From the NCBI GenBank assembly GCA_024639085.1, contig JAHEJB010000010.1, positions 1 to 37,317 of the forward strand: a stretch of 37,317 nt of DNA, in the 5' to 3' direction. This stretch comes from Rubricoccaceae bacterium (GTDB lineage: Bacteria > Bacteroidota > Rhodothermia > Rhodothermales > Rubricoccaceae). Position numbers and translations under genes: made by a program. Below the pieces are notes generated by a model, which was not told the origin of the DNA, did not search any database, and saw only the letters and a program-made list of their open reading frames with translations. Below are positions 23,043-31,485 of the stretch, in pieces (the first letter of the stretch is position 1; each line of letters opens with the position of its first letter).

Positions 23043-24089
23043 TCAAATAGTGACCCCCGAGCCTTGGGCCATACACCCTTCAACTCGGATGCGCTTAATC
23101 GCTTCCGGGGGTCCTAGGACAATTAAGGTATCTCCCGCATCTATCGGCAGGGAGGCATCGGGATTGAAGTTCCACTGGCGATGTGCCTCCTTCATGATCC
23201 CGACGACGATTGCATTGAAGTGCCTCCTGAAGTCGATTTCGGCGAGCGAGCGACCATCCACCATCGAACCGGCTTCGACCTGCAACTCTTCGAGGTCGAA
23301 ATCAAGCACATCTACGCCCAGCACCTTCTCCATAAAGCGATCAACGTGGGGACGCAAAATGGTTTGGGCAATGCGGTCGGCACCGATTTCGAGTGGTGAA
23401 ATCACCTTGTCTGCCCCGGCCCGCAGCAGTTTGCGGGTTGACGTTTGCTCGTTTGTTCGAGCAACAATGAACAGATGCTTGTCGGGTCGGAGTTCGCGCG
23501 CCGTCAATGCGACGTACACGTTTGCGGAATCCTGTGGAAGGACCAGTATGAGGCCGCTGGCACGCTCAAGTCCGGCTTTGCGAAGCGTCTCTTCTTCTTC
23601 TGCCTCGTCCTGCACGAAAAGGATGCCCGCTTGTTCGAGTTCTTCTGCGCGGTCATCCCTTCTGTCGATAACAACAATGTCCCTTTGTGCAGTCAATAAG
23701 TCACGTGCCACGCGCTGGCCAATCCGGCCATAGCCACATATTATAAAGTGGTTACCTAAACGATCGATTTTTCGCTGCATGAGACGTTTACGGAACAGAT
23801 TGTTGGTAACGATGGACTGGACAGTTCGGGAGGCAATGTAGGCGAACGTTCCGATGCCAACTGCGGAAATGGCGATCGTGAACAGCTTGCCGCTTTCCGA
23901 CAGCGGACGTACCTCGGCAAAGCCAATCGTGGTGAGAGTGATGAACGTCATGTAAAACGAGTCCAACACCGACCAGCCTTCCAAGACGAAATAGCCAAGG
24001 GTTCCAATTCCGAACAGAGATGCCATCGCGCCTGACCCAATTAGAATTTCTCGCCGCACTTTCGGGCCTGGTTTGGGTTGCGGAATCAT
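23043..24089 (-). CDS. Two-helix potassium channel with RCK (TrkA) domains
   Basis: 348 residues. TM1 spans about 15-35; the pore loop and selectivity filter are TTIGFAE (53-59); TM2 spans about 69-93. A soluble RCK_N Rossmann domain (HFIICGYGRIGQRVARDL, about 113-230) and an RCK_C domain (about 260-340) follow. The filter is TIGFA rather than TVGYG, a variant common among bacterial single-pore channels of this kind. RCK domains usually gate by binding nucleotides or calcium. The stop of the preceding gene directly abuts its start codon. It lies upstream of the L,D-transpeptidase with a gap of 85 bases. Confidence 0.92.
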   Translation of the reverse strand: MIPQPKPGPKVRREILIGSGAMASLFGIGTLGYFVLEGWSVLDSFYMTFITLTTIGFAEVRPLSESGKLFTIAISAVGIGTFAYIASRTVQSIVTNNLFRKRLMQRKIDRLGNHFIICGYGRIGQRVARDLLTAQRDIVVIDRRDDRAEELEQAGILFVQDEAEEEETLRKAGLERASGLILVLPQDSANVYVALTARELRPDKHLFIVARTNEQTSTRKLLRAGADKVISPLEIGADRIAQTILRPHVDRFMEKVLGVDVLDFDLEELQVEAGSMVDGRSLAEIDFRRHFNAIVVGIMKEAHRQWNFNPDASLPIDAGDTLIVLGPPEAIKRIRVEGCMAQGSGVTI

Positions 24090-24602
24090 TCAAGCAGTTC
24101 GTGTTAGCTGAAGAAGATTCCGATGCCAAGTCTCTTCCACCGGCCGCCTAATGCCATAGTGCCGCAATGCAAGAACTGTCGTCGGCGTCAGATCAAGGAC
24201 AAATGATCCCGGAGTGATTGCCCCGATCTGCCCGAGTCGCCTGAATGCAGCCCGAGAAATGGACTGTAGAACGTCGTTGTCGTCGAAATACTGAACATCC
24301 AAAGCACTTGTCCACGCGAAGCCAAGATTGGCTGCGATGGTGTCCATTGCGTGGACCAGACTATCAATGCCACACCCTGATACGCCCGCGTTGGTCTCGC
24401 TCTCAGCCAGATGCGCCCCAACGGCAAAAACGCGCGCATGTAGAAGATGGACTTCTCCTGGCACGGGCCGACCATGTGATGTCCACAAATTCAGAAACGC
24501 ACGGGTCTGAGCTAACGCGGCGGACGCTTTGTCGTCCGAAATCTCTCGACTTGTGACAAATAGCCATACGCGCGCATCATCTGGAAGAGCGGAGAGAAGC
24601 AT
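24090..24602 (-). CDS. Conserved Bacteroidota-type protein, often mislabelled 'ABC transporter ATPase'
   Basis: 170 residues, soluble. The pattern LPDDARVWLFVTSREISDD near the N-terminus, LNLWTSHGRPVPGEVHLLHARVF, the SGCGIDSLVHAM centre and the ETWHRNLL C-terminus match a small family I know from Bacteroidota genomes. That family carries the name 'ABC transporter ATPase' in some databases. There is no Walker A or signature motif, so that name is not supported. Function unknown. It abuts the potassium channel gene (no gap), which suggests co-expression. A conserved Cys-Gly-Ile-Asp cluster might be functional. Confidence 0.75.
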   Translation of the reverse strand: MLLSALPDDARVWLFVTSREISDDKASAALAQTRAFLNLWTSHGRPVPGEVHLLHARVFAVGAHLAESETNAGVSGCGIDSLVHAMDTIAANLGFAWTSALDVQYFDDNDVLQSISRAAFRRLGQIGAITPGSFVLDLTPTTVLALRHYGIRRPVEETWHRNLLQLTRTA

Positions 24603-24699
24603 AATTGTGAGAGCTTAGAGGCCGAAGTTCAGACGCACGGGAAGGGTACAAGATTCCTAATTGTGCGCCACGGGTAGACTACTAAGGTTCGACATGTAG

Positions 24700-25488
24700 C
24701 TAACCCCATTCTGCCGACGCCCGAAGCGGACCATTCGCTCGTGCGAAGACAGCATCTACTACCGCCAGGGCACCATCAAGCGGGCGGCGCAGTGATCCGC
24801 CAATATCGTAAAGTGCATATCCCTTTTCAATCATGAAGGCGTGTACATCGGCGAATAAGGGTACGCCCGAGAAAAACGGGAAAAGGCTTGTTTCGATAAT
24901 GAAAACCTCGGTTTCACCCAGCAACATTGTCGCGCCCCGCAAAACCTCAAGTTCAAAACCCTGGACGTCAATTTTGACAAGGTCAGGAATCGGCATCCAT
25001 TCTTGCTCAATGAGACTATCGAGCGTGAACACAGGGACCTCGCGGCGTTCCCACTCCTCGTTCACTTCTGGGGCTTCGAAAAAAGTTGACCCAGCATGTC
25101 CAGGCCAGACTGAAAGCGGCATGGAACCGGAAATAGGGCCTGCGCCTGCTTGCTTCCACGTTGCTTGGGGAGTCCGCTCGCAGTAGGCATCGAGGACTGA
25201 CGCCATCTCCTCTTGGGGTTCGAGAAGAAAAAGAGCTGCGCCGGGGAAGGCCGACTGTGCCGCCCTACTCCATTCGCCTCGATTTGCGCCGACGTCGAGG
25301 CACGCCCCCGGTTCAAATCTCACCTTGACCATGTGCTGCAGAAAGGCGTCCATCGCAAAAGCGTTTTTGCGGCCTTCCCGTTGTGATTTTAATCGCTCAA
25401 CTACAGCAAATCCGAGTCGCCCGATTCGCGGATGGCGAAGCAGAAGCGTCTTGATCCGTTCGCGCATCGGCGGGTTCTGATCCGCCAT
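24700..25488 (-). CDS. FkbM-family methyltransferase
   Basis: 262 residues. SAM-binding motif I is CLDVGANRGEW; the family-typical KIDVQGFELEVLRGA (motif with acidic residues) follows, then FIIETSLFPFF. FkbM proteins O-methylate diverse acceptors, including sugars of surface glycans. It starts 3 bases after the dxs stop and may be transcribed with it. The gene's N-terminus is basic and amphipathic (RERIKTLLLRHPRIGRLGFAVVERLKSQ), as in several glycan methyltransferases of membranes. Confidence 0.88.
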   Translation of the reverse strand: MADQNPPMRERIKTLLLRHPRIGRLGFAVVERLKSQREGRKNAFAMDAFLQHMVKVRFEPGACLDVGANRGEWSRAAQSAFPGAALFLLEPQEEMASVLDAYCERTPQATWKQAGAGPISGSMPLSVWPGHAGSTFFEAPEVNEEWERREVPVFTLDSLIEQEWMPIPDLVKIDVQGFELEVLRGATMLLGETEVFIIETSLFPFFSGVPLFADVHAFMIEKGYALYDIGGSLRRPLDGALAVVDAVFARANGPLRASAEWG

Positions 25489-25491
25489 TGG

Positions 25492-27432
25492 CTACGCTGC
25501 CTCAACCTGGTGCTGCTCACCAACAAGTTGTAACGCGTGCTCCACTAGTCCATCCGGGCCAATGCCCACTTCGTCGTGGAGTTGCCGTTGTGAGCCGTGG
25601 TCCACAAACTTGTCTGGCAGGCCGAGCCGAAGTACTTCTGGGCCCGCGAAACCGTTGTCGCTGGCCCACTCAACGACAGCAGACCCAGCGCCGCCATCAA
25701 TAACACCGTCTTCAACCGTGATGATCTTTGAGAAGTCCGTGAAGACCTTACTCAGAAGTTCCTCATCGAGGGGTTTGCAGAAGCGGAGGTCGTAGTGCGC
25801 TGCGTCGATGCCACGGGTTGAAAGACGCTCACGGGCTTCGAAAACGTATTGCCCAATGGCACCGTACGTCACAAAGGCGATGTCGGAGCCGTCTGCAATC
25901 TTGCGTCCCTTACCAATCTCCAGACTTTCGAAGCCACCACGAAGCGTCATGCCCGTAGCCTGCCCACGAGGGTAGCGAATCGAGAATGGACCGTCCTCGA
26001 ACACGAGCGCTGTGTACATCAGATCGCGGAGGTCCTGCTCGTCCAGCGGCGCCGCAACGACCATCTTTTGGATACACCGCATGTACGGGATGTCCAGCGC
26101 ACCGTGGTGTGTCGGGCCATCCGCTCCTGCGACGCCAGCGCGGTCCATGCAGAAGACCACGGGAAGATCCTGGAGGGCCACATCGTGAACAACCCCATCG
26201 AAACCGCGCTGCAAAAACGTTGAGTAAATGGCAACGAATGGCCGGAGGCCCTGCGTCGCGAGCCCAGCAGCGAAAACGACACCGTGCATTTCGGCAATGC
26301 CAACGTCAAATGCTCTGTCGGGCATTTCCTCCAGCATGTACTTCAGGCTGGTTCCACTAGGCATGGCGGCCGTCACGCCGACCACGCGCTCGTCCATTTT
26401 GGCGAGATCGATGACGGCCCGGCCGAAAACATCCTGCCATTTGGGCGCCTTTGCGCCGTTCGAGGATGGTTTCGCTAGGCTCGCTCCCGTCAGCTTATCA
26501 AAGGGTGAACTGGAAGCGTGCCACTTAACCTGGTCTTCCTCGGCCGGTGCAAAGCCCTTTCCCTTAACCGTGGTGATGTGAAGAAGGATGGGGCCACGGA
26601 GTTTGCGCACTTCTTCCAGGCGTTTCGCTAACGACTTCACATCGTGCCCGTCGATGGGGCCGATGTAGCGGAATCCCAGCGCTTCAAACAACATGCCCGG
26701 CGTAATTGCTGCCTTGACACCGTCCTCAACTTTCGATGCAATCTTCTGAAGCGTATGCCCCCCGACTCCCTCCAATTTCTCAAAGAACGCCCAAACGTCG
26801 TCCTTCAGCGCGTTCCAGCCACCGCTCGATGATATACGGGCTAGGTACTGATGCAGCGCACCAACATTCGGATCGATCGAAATCCGGTTGTCGTTCAGGA
26901 TAACAACCAGATCCGATTCATCAGCCCCAGCGTTGTTGAGGCCCTCAAATGCCAGACCTCCAGTCATCGCGCCATCGCCAATCACGGCCACAACTTTGTT
27001 TTCCGATTTCAGGATGTCACGCGCCTTTGCCATCCCCAACGCAGCGCTAATCGAAGTAGACGCGTGGGCTACACCAAAAGTGTCGTACTGCGATTCTGAT
27101 CTTTTCGGAAAGCCTGAGATCCCACCGTATTTACGATTTGTGGGGAAAGTATCTCGTCGTCCCGTGAGAATCTTGTGGCCATATGCTTGGTGGCCAACAT
27201 CCCACACAACTTGATCGACAGGCGTGTTGTACACGTGGTGCAACGCTACCGTCAACTCAACGACACCTAAAGAAGCACCGAAGTGTCCTCCGTGGACCGA
27301 GACGATGTCGATGATGTACTGCCTTAGCTCATCGCAGACCTGTGGAAGCTGTTCGACGGGTAGCTCACGCAGATCGGCGGGACTGTCAATCTTTGAGAGA
27401 AGAGGACCAGGAATGAACTGATGCTCCACCAT
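25492..27432 (-). CDS. dxs: 1-deoxy-D-xylulose-5-phosphate synthase
   Basis: First step of the MEP isoprenoid pathway: pyruvate plus glyceraldehyde 3-phosphate, with thiamine diphosphate. 646 residues, full length. Visible motifs include VWDVGHQAYGHKILTGR, the ThDP motif GDGAMTGGLAFEGLNNAG with NDNRISI, HITTVKGKGF, the MPSGT and MDRAGVAGADGPTHHG segments of the pyrimidine domain, and the transketolase C-domain. The start is ATG 27432 without a clear Shine-Dalgarno sequence. TATATTTC on the minus strand (27484-27491) may be its -10/-7. Confidence 0.98.
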   Translation of the reverse strand: MVEHQFIPGPLLSKIDSPADLRELPVEQLPQVCDELRQYIIDIVSVHGGHFGASLGVVELTVALHHVYNTPVDQVVWDVGHQAYGHKILTGRRDTFPTNRKYGGISGFPKRSESQYDTFGVAHASTSISAALGMAKARDILKSENKVVAVIGDGAMTGGLAFEGLNNAGADESDLVVILNDNRISIDPNVGALHQYLARISSSGGWNALKDDVWAFFEKLEGVGGHTLQKIASKVEDGVKAAITPGMLFEALGFRYIGPIDGHDVKSLAKRLEEVRKLRGPILLHITTVKGKGFAPAEEDQVKWHASSSPFDKLTGASLAKPSSNGAKAPKWQDVFGRAVIDLAKMDERVVGVTAAMPSGTSLKYMLEEMPDRAFDVGIAEMHGVVFAAGLATQGLRPFVAIYSTFLQRGFDGVVHDVALQDLPVVFCMDRAGVAGADGPTHHGALDIPYMRCIQKMVVAAPLDEQDLRDLMYTALVFEDGPFSIRYPRGQATGMTLRGGFESLEIGKGRKIADGSDIAFVTYGAIGQYVFEARERLSTRGIDAAHYDLRFCKPLDEELLSKVFTDFSKIITVEDGVIDGGAGSAVVEWASDNGFAGPEVLRLGLPDKFVDHGSQRQLHDEVGIGPDGLVEHALQLVGEQHQVEAA

Positions 27433-27612
27433 ATAAACTTGGGGATGGATGTGAGACGCCGCGCGCTACGGCAAGACTGCGGCGAAATATACGGTTTGAC
27501 CGCGGCTTATTAGCGTAAAAACGTTGACGCGTCGCGTTGGAAACGGTTTCGATACGTTGGAGACCCGATTTGTGCCGTCAATGAGATGACGGAGTTACGA
27601 CGGCAGAGTGCT
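27433..27612. other. Intergenic region upstream of dxs
   Basis: 180 bases between the epimerase stop and the dxs start, both on the minus strand. CCGTCA (27575-27580) can pair with TGACGG (27587-27592), and GCCGTC (27574-27579) alternatively with GACGGC (27599-27604), giving mutually exclusive hairpins just after the epimerase gene. There is no T-run. No gene or riboswitch is evident. Confidence 0.4.
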
Positions 27613-28686
27613 TTAAAAGAACCGCTTCGCTAGACCGAGGACGCCCTGTTTCCACGGAACGCGATGGCCCACGCCATCCTGTCCCTCGAAGGAGGCAAGA
27701 TTGTCCATATACCAGGCGTAGTTACGGAGTAGTGCGTCCTTGTTGCTATAGGAAGGCTGCCACCCTAGTGCCGTTTTCGCTTTCTCGATCGATACGAAGG
27801 AATCCTTTGTCGCCGTTTCGTAAACCCAAGGGTAGAGAGGAGAGAGCCCTAGCCGATCTAAAATTCGGAGCGCCCAGATGGCTGGCGCGGCAGGAAGGCC
27901 TACGATGCGCTTGCCAAATCCAGCCTCGTCCAGGACGACCTGATAGTCTTCTCGCATGGTCGTAAAATCTTCCGCGCCGACATTGAACACATCGTTTGCG
28001 CCACTGCCGGGCTGCGTCGCGCAACGATGGATGGCGTCGCAGAGATCTTCTACATCGAGAAGCTGGTAGCGATTGTGGCCATTGCCGAGTAGCGGGAACT
28101 TCCGCCCGTCGGTCGCCCAGTCGTAAAGAAGAGAAAACACGCCGAGCCGCTCAGGCCCGACAAATGATTTGGGTCGGATAACAGAAACGTACAAGCCACG
28201 GTCGCGGTACTCCATGCACAGGTTTTCGCCGGCGACCTTGGCCTCGCCGTACGGGCCAACGCCATGCATCGGATCGGTTTCCACAAGCGGATGGTGATCG
28301 GGGACGCCGTACACAGCCGTCGAGGAAATCTGGATCACACGCTGCACACCTTTCTCTAACGCAGAGTCGAGAACAATTCGGAATCCCTCCACGTCTGTCG
28401 AGAAAATCTCTTCTTTACTGAATCGAGGCAGTGCTGCCGCACAGTTCACAACAACATCCGTTTCGGCCGTCAATCGATCAACGGTCTTTTTATGGCGGAT
28501 GTCTCCGAGGACGCACGTGATGTCGTCTTTTTCAGGATAATCGAATTCCGCAATGTCCAGCGAAGTGACGGTATGACCCCTCTTCAACAAAAACCGGACA
28601 AGGTTAATCCCCAAAAAACCTGCACCACCCGTAATCAGGAAGTGGAGAGGTTTGACGGTAGGATTTTCTTTTGTCGTACCGGACAT
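27613..28686 (-). CDS. NAD-dependent epimerase/dehydratase (extended SDR)
   Basis: 357 residues. The Rossmann fingerprint TGGAGFLGINLVRFL lies near the N-terminus, followed by an acidic strand end (SLDIAEFDYP) suited to NAD, the CAAALP strand, and the catalytic Y-x3-K in YGEAK preceded by SSTAVYG. It would interconvert or dehydrate a nucleotide sugar, or modify a similar substrate. The exact substrate cannot be told from motifs. Neighbouring FkbM, rfbB and GT-C-like genes fit a surface-glycan role. Confidence 0.85.
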   Translation of the reverse strand: MSGTTKENPTVKPLHFLITGGAGFLGINLVRFLLKRGHTVTSLDIAEFDYPEKDDITCVLGDIRHKKTVDRLTAETDVVVNCAAALPRFSKEEIFSTDVEGFRIVLDSALEKGVQRVIQISSTAVYGVPDHHPLVETDPMHGVGPYGEAKVAGENLCMEYRDRGLYVSVIRPKSFVGPERLGVFSLLYDWATDGRKFPLLGNGHNRYQLLDVEDLCDAIHRCATQPGSGANDVFNVGAEDFTTMREDYQVVLDEAGFGKRIVGLPAAPAIWALRILDRLGLSPLYPWVYETATKDSFVSIEKAKTALGWQPSYSNKDALLRNYAWYMDNLASFEGQDGVGHRVPWKQGVLGLAKRFF

Positions 28687-28897
28687 GTGTTGAAAACGTA
28701 GCGGAATCGCCGGGAGTTATCGGTAGTTGCCTAAGTCAGAAGAATGGTTCACAGCGGCAGGCGGGCGGAAGATAGCCGCGCATATCGCTGTCCAATGAGC
28801 TCAAATAGACAACGGAAGGGGAATCCACGTATTCTCCCGCGTCATAGAAAAGAGGGAATGCCTATCCTCGCTCGCTCCACCTCCATGTAGTGCGCAG
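28687..28897. other. Divergent intergenic region, epimerase / membrane protein
   Basis: 211 bases separating a minus-strand gene from a plus-strand gene. It should hold two promoters. I see no confident -35/-10 pair, hairpin or small gene. A GGTTCAC near 28747 recalls a tRNA T-loop, but no cloverleaf surrounds it. Confidence 0.4.
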
Positions 28898-30982
28898 ATG
28901 CACGCAATGTTAGCCGACCTGCTCGAAGCTGCGATTGGGCTCCTGCTTAGCCCGCTGGTTTTTGTGCTTCCAGGCTATGCTCTTGGGAGAGCAACCGGCG
29001 TATTCAACTTCTGCAGCCGGACATTTGTGGTTCAACTGGCGATAGCTATGATGTTGTCCGTAGCCGTTGGGCCTGTTCTCATCCACCTTTTGCTACGCTT
29101 TGGATGGATCCCTGTTTGGTTGACGTATGGCCTGAGTTGGGTGGCCGCGATAGTGTATTTCGCTCGCGCCAGACCGAGCATTGTAGGGTTACGAAAGCCG
29201 TTGCTTCTGAGCCTTTGTATCGCAGCAATGCTGGTACTCCTCATTGTGGATATAGGCTGGGGCGACAAACTGTATTTCAGCGTGGTAGCACGCGACTACC
29301 TCAAGCACTTTGCCCTCACGGAGGTTATTCGCGCCGGCGGCCTCCCGCCCACTAATCCCTTCTTCTTTGATGGAGAGGCGATCCCACTTTTTTATTACTA
29401 CGGCTGGCTGCTCATGACCTCGGCACTGGATGCGTTGGGGGGCGGACTGGTTGGTCCCAGAGGTGCCGTAATTGCCGGATCGGCAGCCACTGGCGCTGCG
29501 TTGGTAGCAACCGCAGCTGTTCTCTCGCATACGTTGAAGAACCCTCTGGTTGGAGATCGCGGTGATTCTGGAAAGTGCGCAAGGCCGTTTATTGCCGTTG
29601 CACTTTTGTTTGTTGGTGGGCTTGATATCCTTGTTTTCCTAGCCGGAATGGCGGGGCAAGCGGTTCTCGGAATGCCCATTGTGTTCACAGATATCGAGTG
29701 GTGGAATGAGCCACTCTTCTTATGGCTCACCTCCCTGATGACGGTTCCTCATCACGTGGCGGGTCTCATATCGGCTTTAGTTGGATTGAGAGTTGCGCGA
29801 TGGGCGGTTGATCCAGTCGGCGGCAGGCGTTCTTTCGGAGTCGTGATCGCGGGCTTGGCGTTCGCATCATCCGCTTTGTGCTCCATCTGGGTAGCAATGG
29901 GCGCGGCTGTCATCGCCTGCATGTGGGTACTTCTGAACGTTGTCCGAAAGCAGTGGAAGGAGGTTCTAGTTTGGATTTCGGCGGGATTAGTAGCTCTCAT
30001 CGTCGCGACGCCATATTTGCTCGAACTAAGTTCAACGGGTTCGACGGATGGAAGCCCGCTCCAATTTGGGATTCGAGCTTTTGGACCATTCGATCGCTAT
30101 CTCGGGATTGGCCGAACGGGTCTAGACGGTCTCGCGCATTTGGTTGTGCTTCCGCTGGGCTACGCTATTGAATTGGGGTTCCTTGCCTTTGCGGGCTGGA
30201 TGTTCTGGCGAGCGCGTAAACGCATCGAAGCGCCACTCTCGCAAGACGAGCGACTTCTGCGGGTGATGCTCGCAGTGGGCCTCATCTTCCCGACATTCTT
30301 CTATGCGGCAGTACGAATGAACGACCTTGGTTTTCGGGTCCCGATGTTCGCCCAGCTCGTTCTATTGCTATGGGCAGCATACCTGCTGGATGCCTACCAA
30401 TCCGGAGCAATCGACCTCCCGAAACGACGAGTTAAACAACTGCTGTTGGCGCTCGCAGTTGTTGGTGTCGCTTCTAATGTGGCCAACGGGCTACTACTTC
30501 GATTTGTACCACCGGCAGCCGATGCTGGGTTAATCGCGATGCCAGGTATGTATGCTCCAGATAGGCAGTTAGGTGAGCGAACCTTTGCACAACATGAGGC
30601 CTATGAATGGCTGCAGCTGCAGACGCCGGAAGACGCCATTGTGCAGCACAATCCGAAACCAGCCATTGAACGCACGGACGGTGGACTCGCCTTTCAACCT
30701 GCGCTCTACGCACGGCGTCCGTTCGCTGCATATGACGACGACATGAGCACACTTTTCAGCGTTTCTCCTGAGCGCTATTTCCCCATAGCTGAAGATATCG
30801 TAACGGCGTTTGTCAACCCCACCGAAGAGAATGCGGAAGCTGTGGCCGAGCGTTATGATCTTGCTGCACTCGTCGTAACGGACCGCGATCCGGTTTGGGC
30901 TGATCGAAACAGCTGGGTGTGGCAGCGGTCGCCCGATTTCGGGAACGCGTACGTTCGGGTCTTCCTTAGTTCCTCGCAGTAA
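28898..30982 (+). CDS. Large polytopic membrane protein, possible GT-C-type glycosyltransferase
   Basis: 694 residues with about 14 hydrophobic helices in the first 560, then a soluble C-terminal part of roughly 130 residues. A long loop after the third or fourth helix carries VVARDYLKHFALTEVIRAGGLPPTNPFFFDGE, whose Arg-Asp and acidic residues sit where GT-C enzymes (DUF2298, PMT-like) have their catalytic acidic loop. FYYYGWLLMTSALD follows. The soluble end (EWLQLQTPEDAIVQHNP, LAALVVTDRDPVW) is like the ends of such proteins. Enzymatic activity is inferred, not shown. It is the first gene of an apparent operon with the phosphatase 11 bases downstream. Confidence 0.6.
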   Translation: MHAMLADLLEAAIGLLLSPLVFVLPGYALGRATGVFNFCSRTFVVQLAIAMMLSVAVGPVLIHLLLRFGWIPVWLTYGLSWVAAIVYFARARPSIVGLRKPLLLSLCIAAMLVLLIVDIGWGDKLYFSVVARDYLKHFALTEVIRAGGLPPTNPFFFDGEAIPLFYYYGWLLMTSALDALGGGLVGPRGAVIAGSAATGAALVATAAVLSHTLKNPLVGDRGDSGKCARPFIAVALLFVGGLDILVFLAGMAGQAVLGMPIVFTDIEWWNEPLFLWLTSLMTVPHHVAGLISALVGLRVARWAVDPVGGRRSFGVVIAGLAFASSALCSIWVAMGAAVIACMWVLLNVVRKQWKEVLVWISAGLVALIVATPYLLELSSTGSTDGSPLQFGIRAFGPFDRYLGIGRTGLDGLAHLVVLPLGYAIELGFLAFAGWMFWRARKRIEAPLSQDERLLRVMLAVGLIFPTFFYAAVRMNDLGFRVPMFAQLVLLLWAAYLLDAYQSGAIDLPKRRVKQLLLALAVVGVASNVANGLLLRFVPPAADAGLIAMPGMYAPDRQLGERTFAQHEAYEWLQLQTPEDAIVQHNPKPAIERTDGGLAFQPALYARRPFAAYDDDMSTLFSVSPERYFPIAEDIVTAFVNPTEENAEAVAERYDLAALVVTDRDPVWADRNSWVWQRSPDFGNAYVRVFLSSSQ

Positions 30983-30993
30983 TTCTCACCTAT

Positions 30994-31485
30994 ATGGCTG
31001 ATCGTCCGATCCGCGTTCTCTTTGTGTGCCTCGGCAATATCTGTCGGAGTCCGCTGGCCGAGGGAGTCTTTCGACAGAAAGTTGAAGAGTTGGGACTGTT
31101 GGAGCGGTTTGAGATCGATTCAGCCGGGACCGGAAGCTGGCACGTTGGCCAGCAGGCGGATGCCCGGATGCGATCCACGGCAAAGAGGCGAGGGGTAAAT
31201 CTGGACGAACTGAGAGGGCGGCAGGTTGGCCGAGATGATCTGCACGGTTTCGATCACGTCTTTGTGATGGACAGCAACAACCTGCACGACACGCTCTACC
31301 TTGACCCCGAAGGCGACCACAGCACACGGGTCAGGCTCTTCCGCGAGTTCGATCCAGACCCTGACGACTATCAGGTCCCGGATCCGTATTACGGCGGGCC
31401 GGATGGTTTCGATCATGTATTCGACATCGTCGAACGAACCTCCAAAGCCATTCTCGAGCGGTTTCGGGAGATATACGGGCTATGA
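30994..31485 (+). CDS. Low-molecular-weight protein tyrosine phosphatase family (LMW-PTP)
   Basis: 163 residues. The P-loop is CLGNICRSPLAEGVF near the N-terminus, preceded by VLFV, and the DP motif with the acid Asp is DPYYGG near the C-terminus. Both are canonical and place it in the phosphatase branch rather than ArsC (only one catalytic Cys). Its stop overlaps the start of the fructosamine kinase gene. In several bacteria the same pair acts in protein deglycation: the phosphatase removes the 5-phosphate from ribulosamine 5-phosphates on proteins so that the kinase can act. Acting on phosphotyrosine is the alternative role. Confidence 0.9.
   Translation: MADRPIRVLFVCLGNICRSPLAEGVFRQKVEELGLLERFEIDSAGTGSWHVGQQADARMRSTAKRRGVNLDELRGRQVGRDDLHGFDHVFVMDSNNLHDTLYLDPEGDHSTRVRLFREFDPDPDDYQVPDPYYGGPDGFDHVFDIVERTSKAILERFREIYGL

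Noticed and set aside
22958-23083. N-terminal extension of the L,D-transpeptidase to 23083
   Set aside because: It would overlap the end of the potassium channel gene and place 42 residues before a clean signal peptide.
28740-28760. Possible tRNA T-loop (GGTTCAC)
   Set aside because: No acceptor, D or anticodon arms can be drawn around it.
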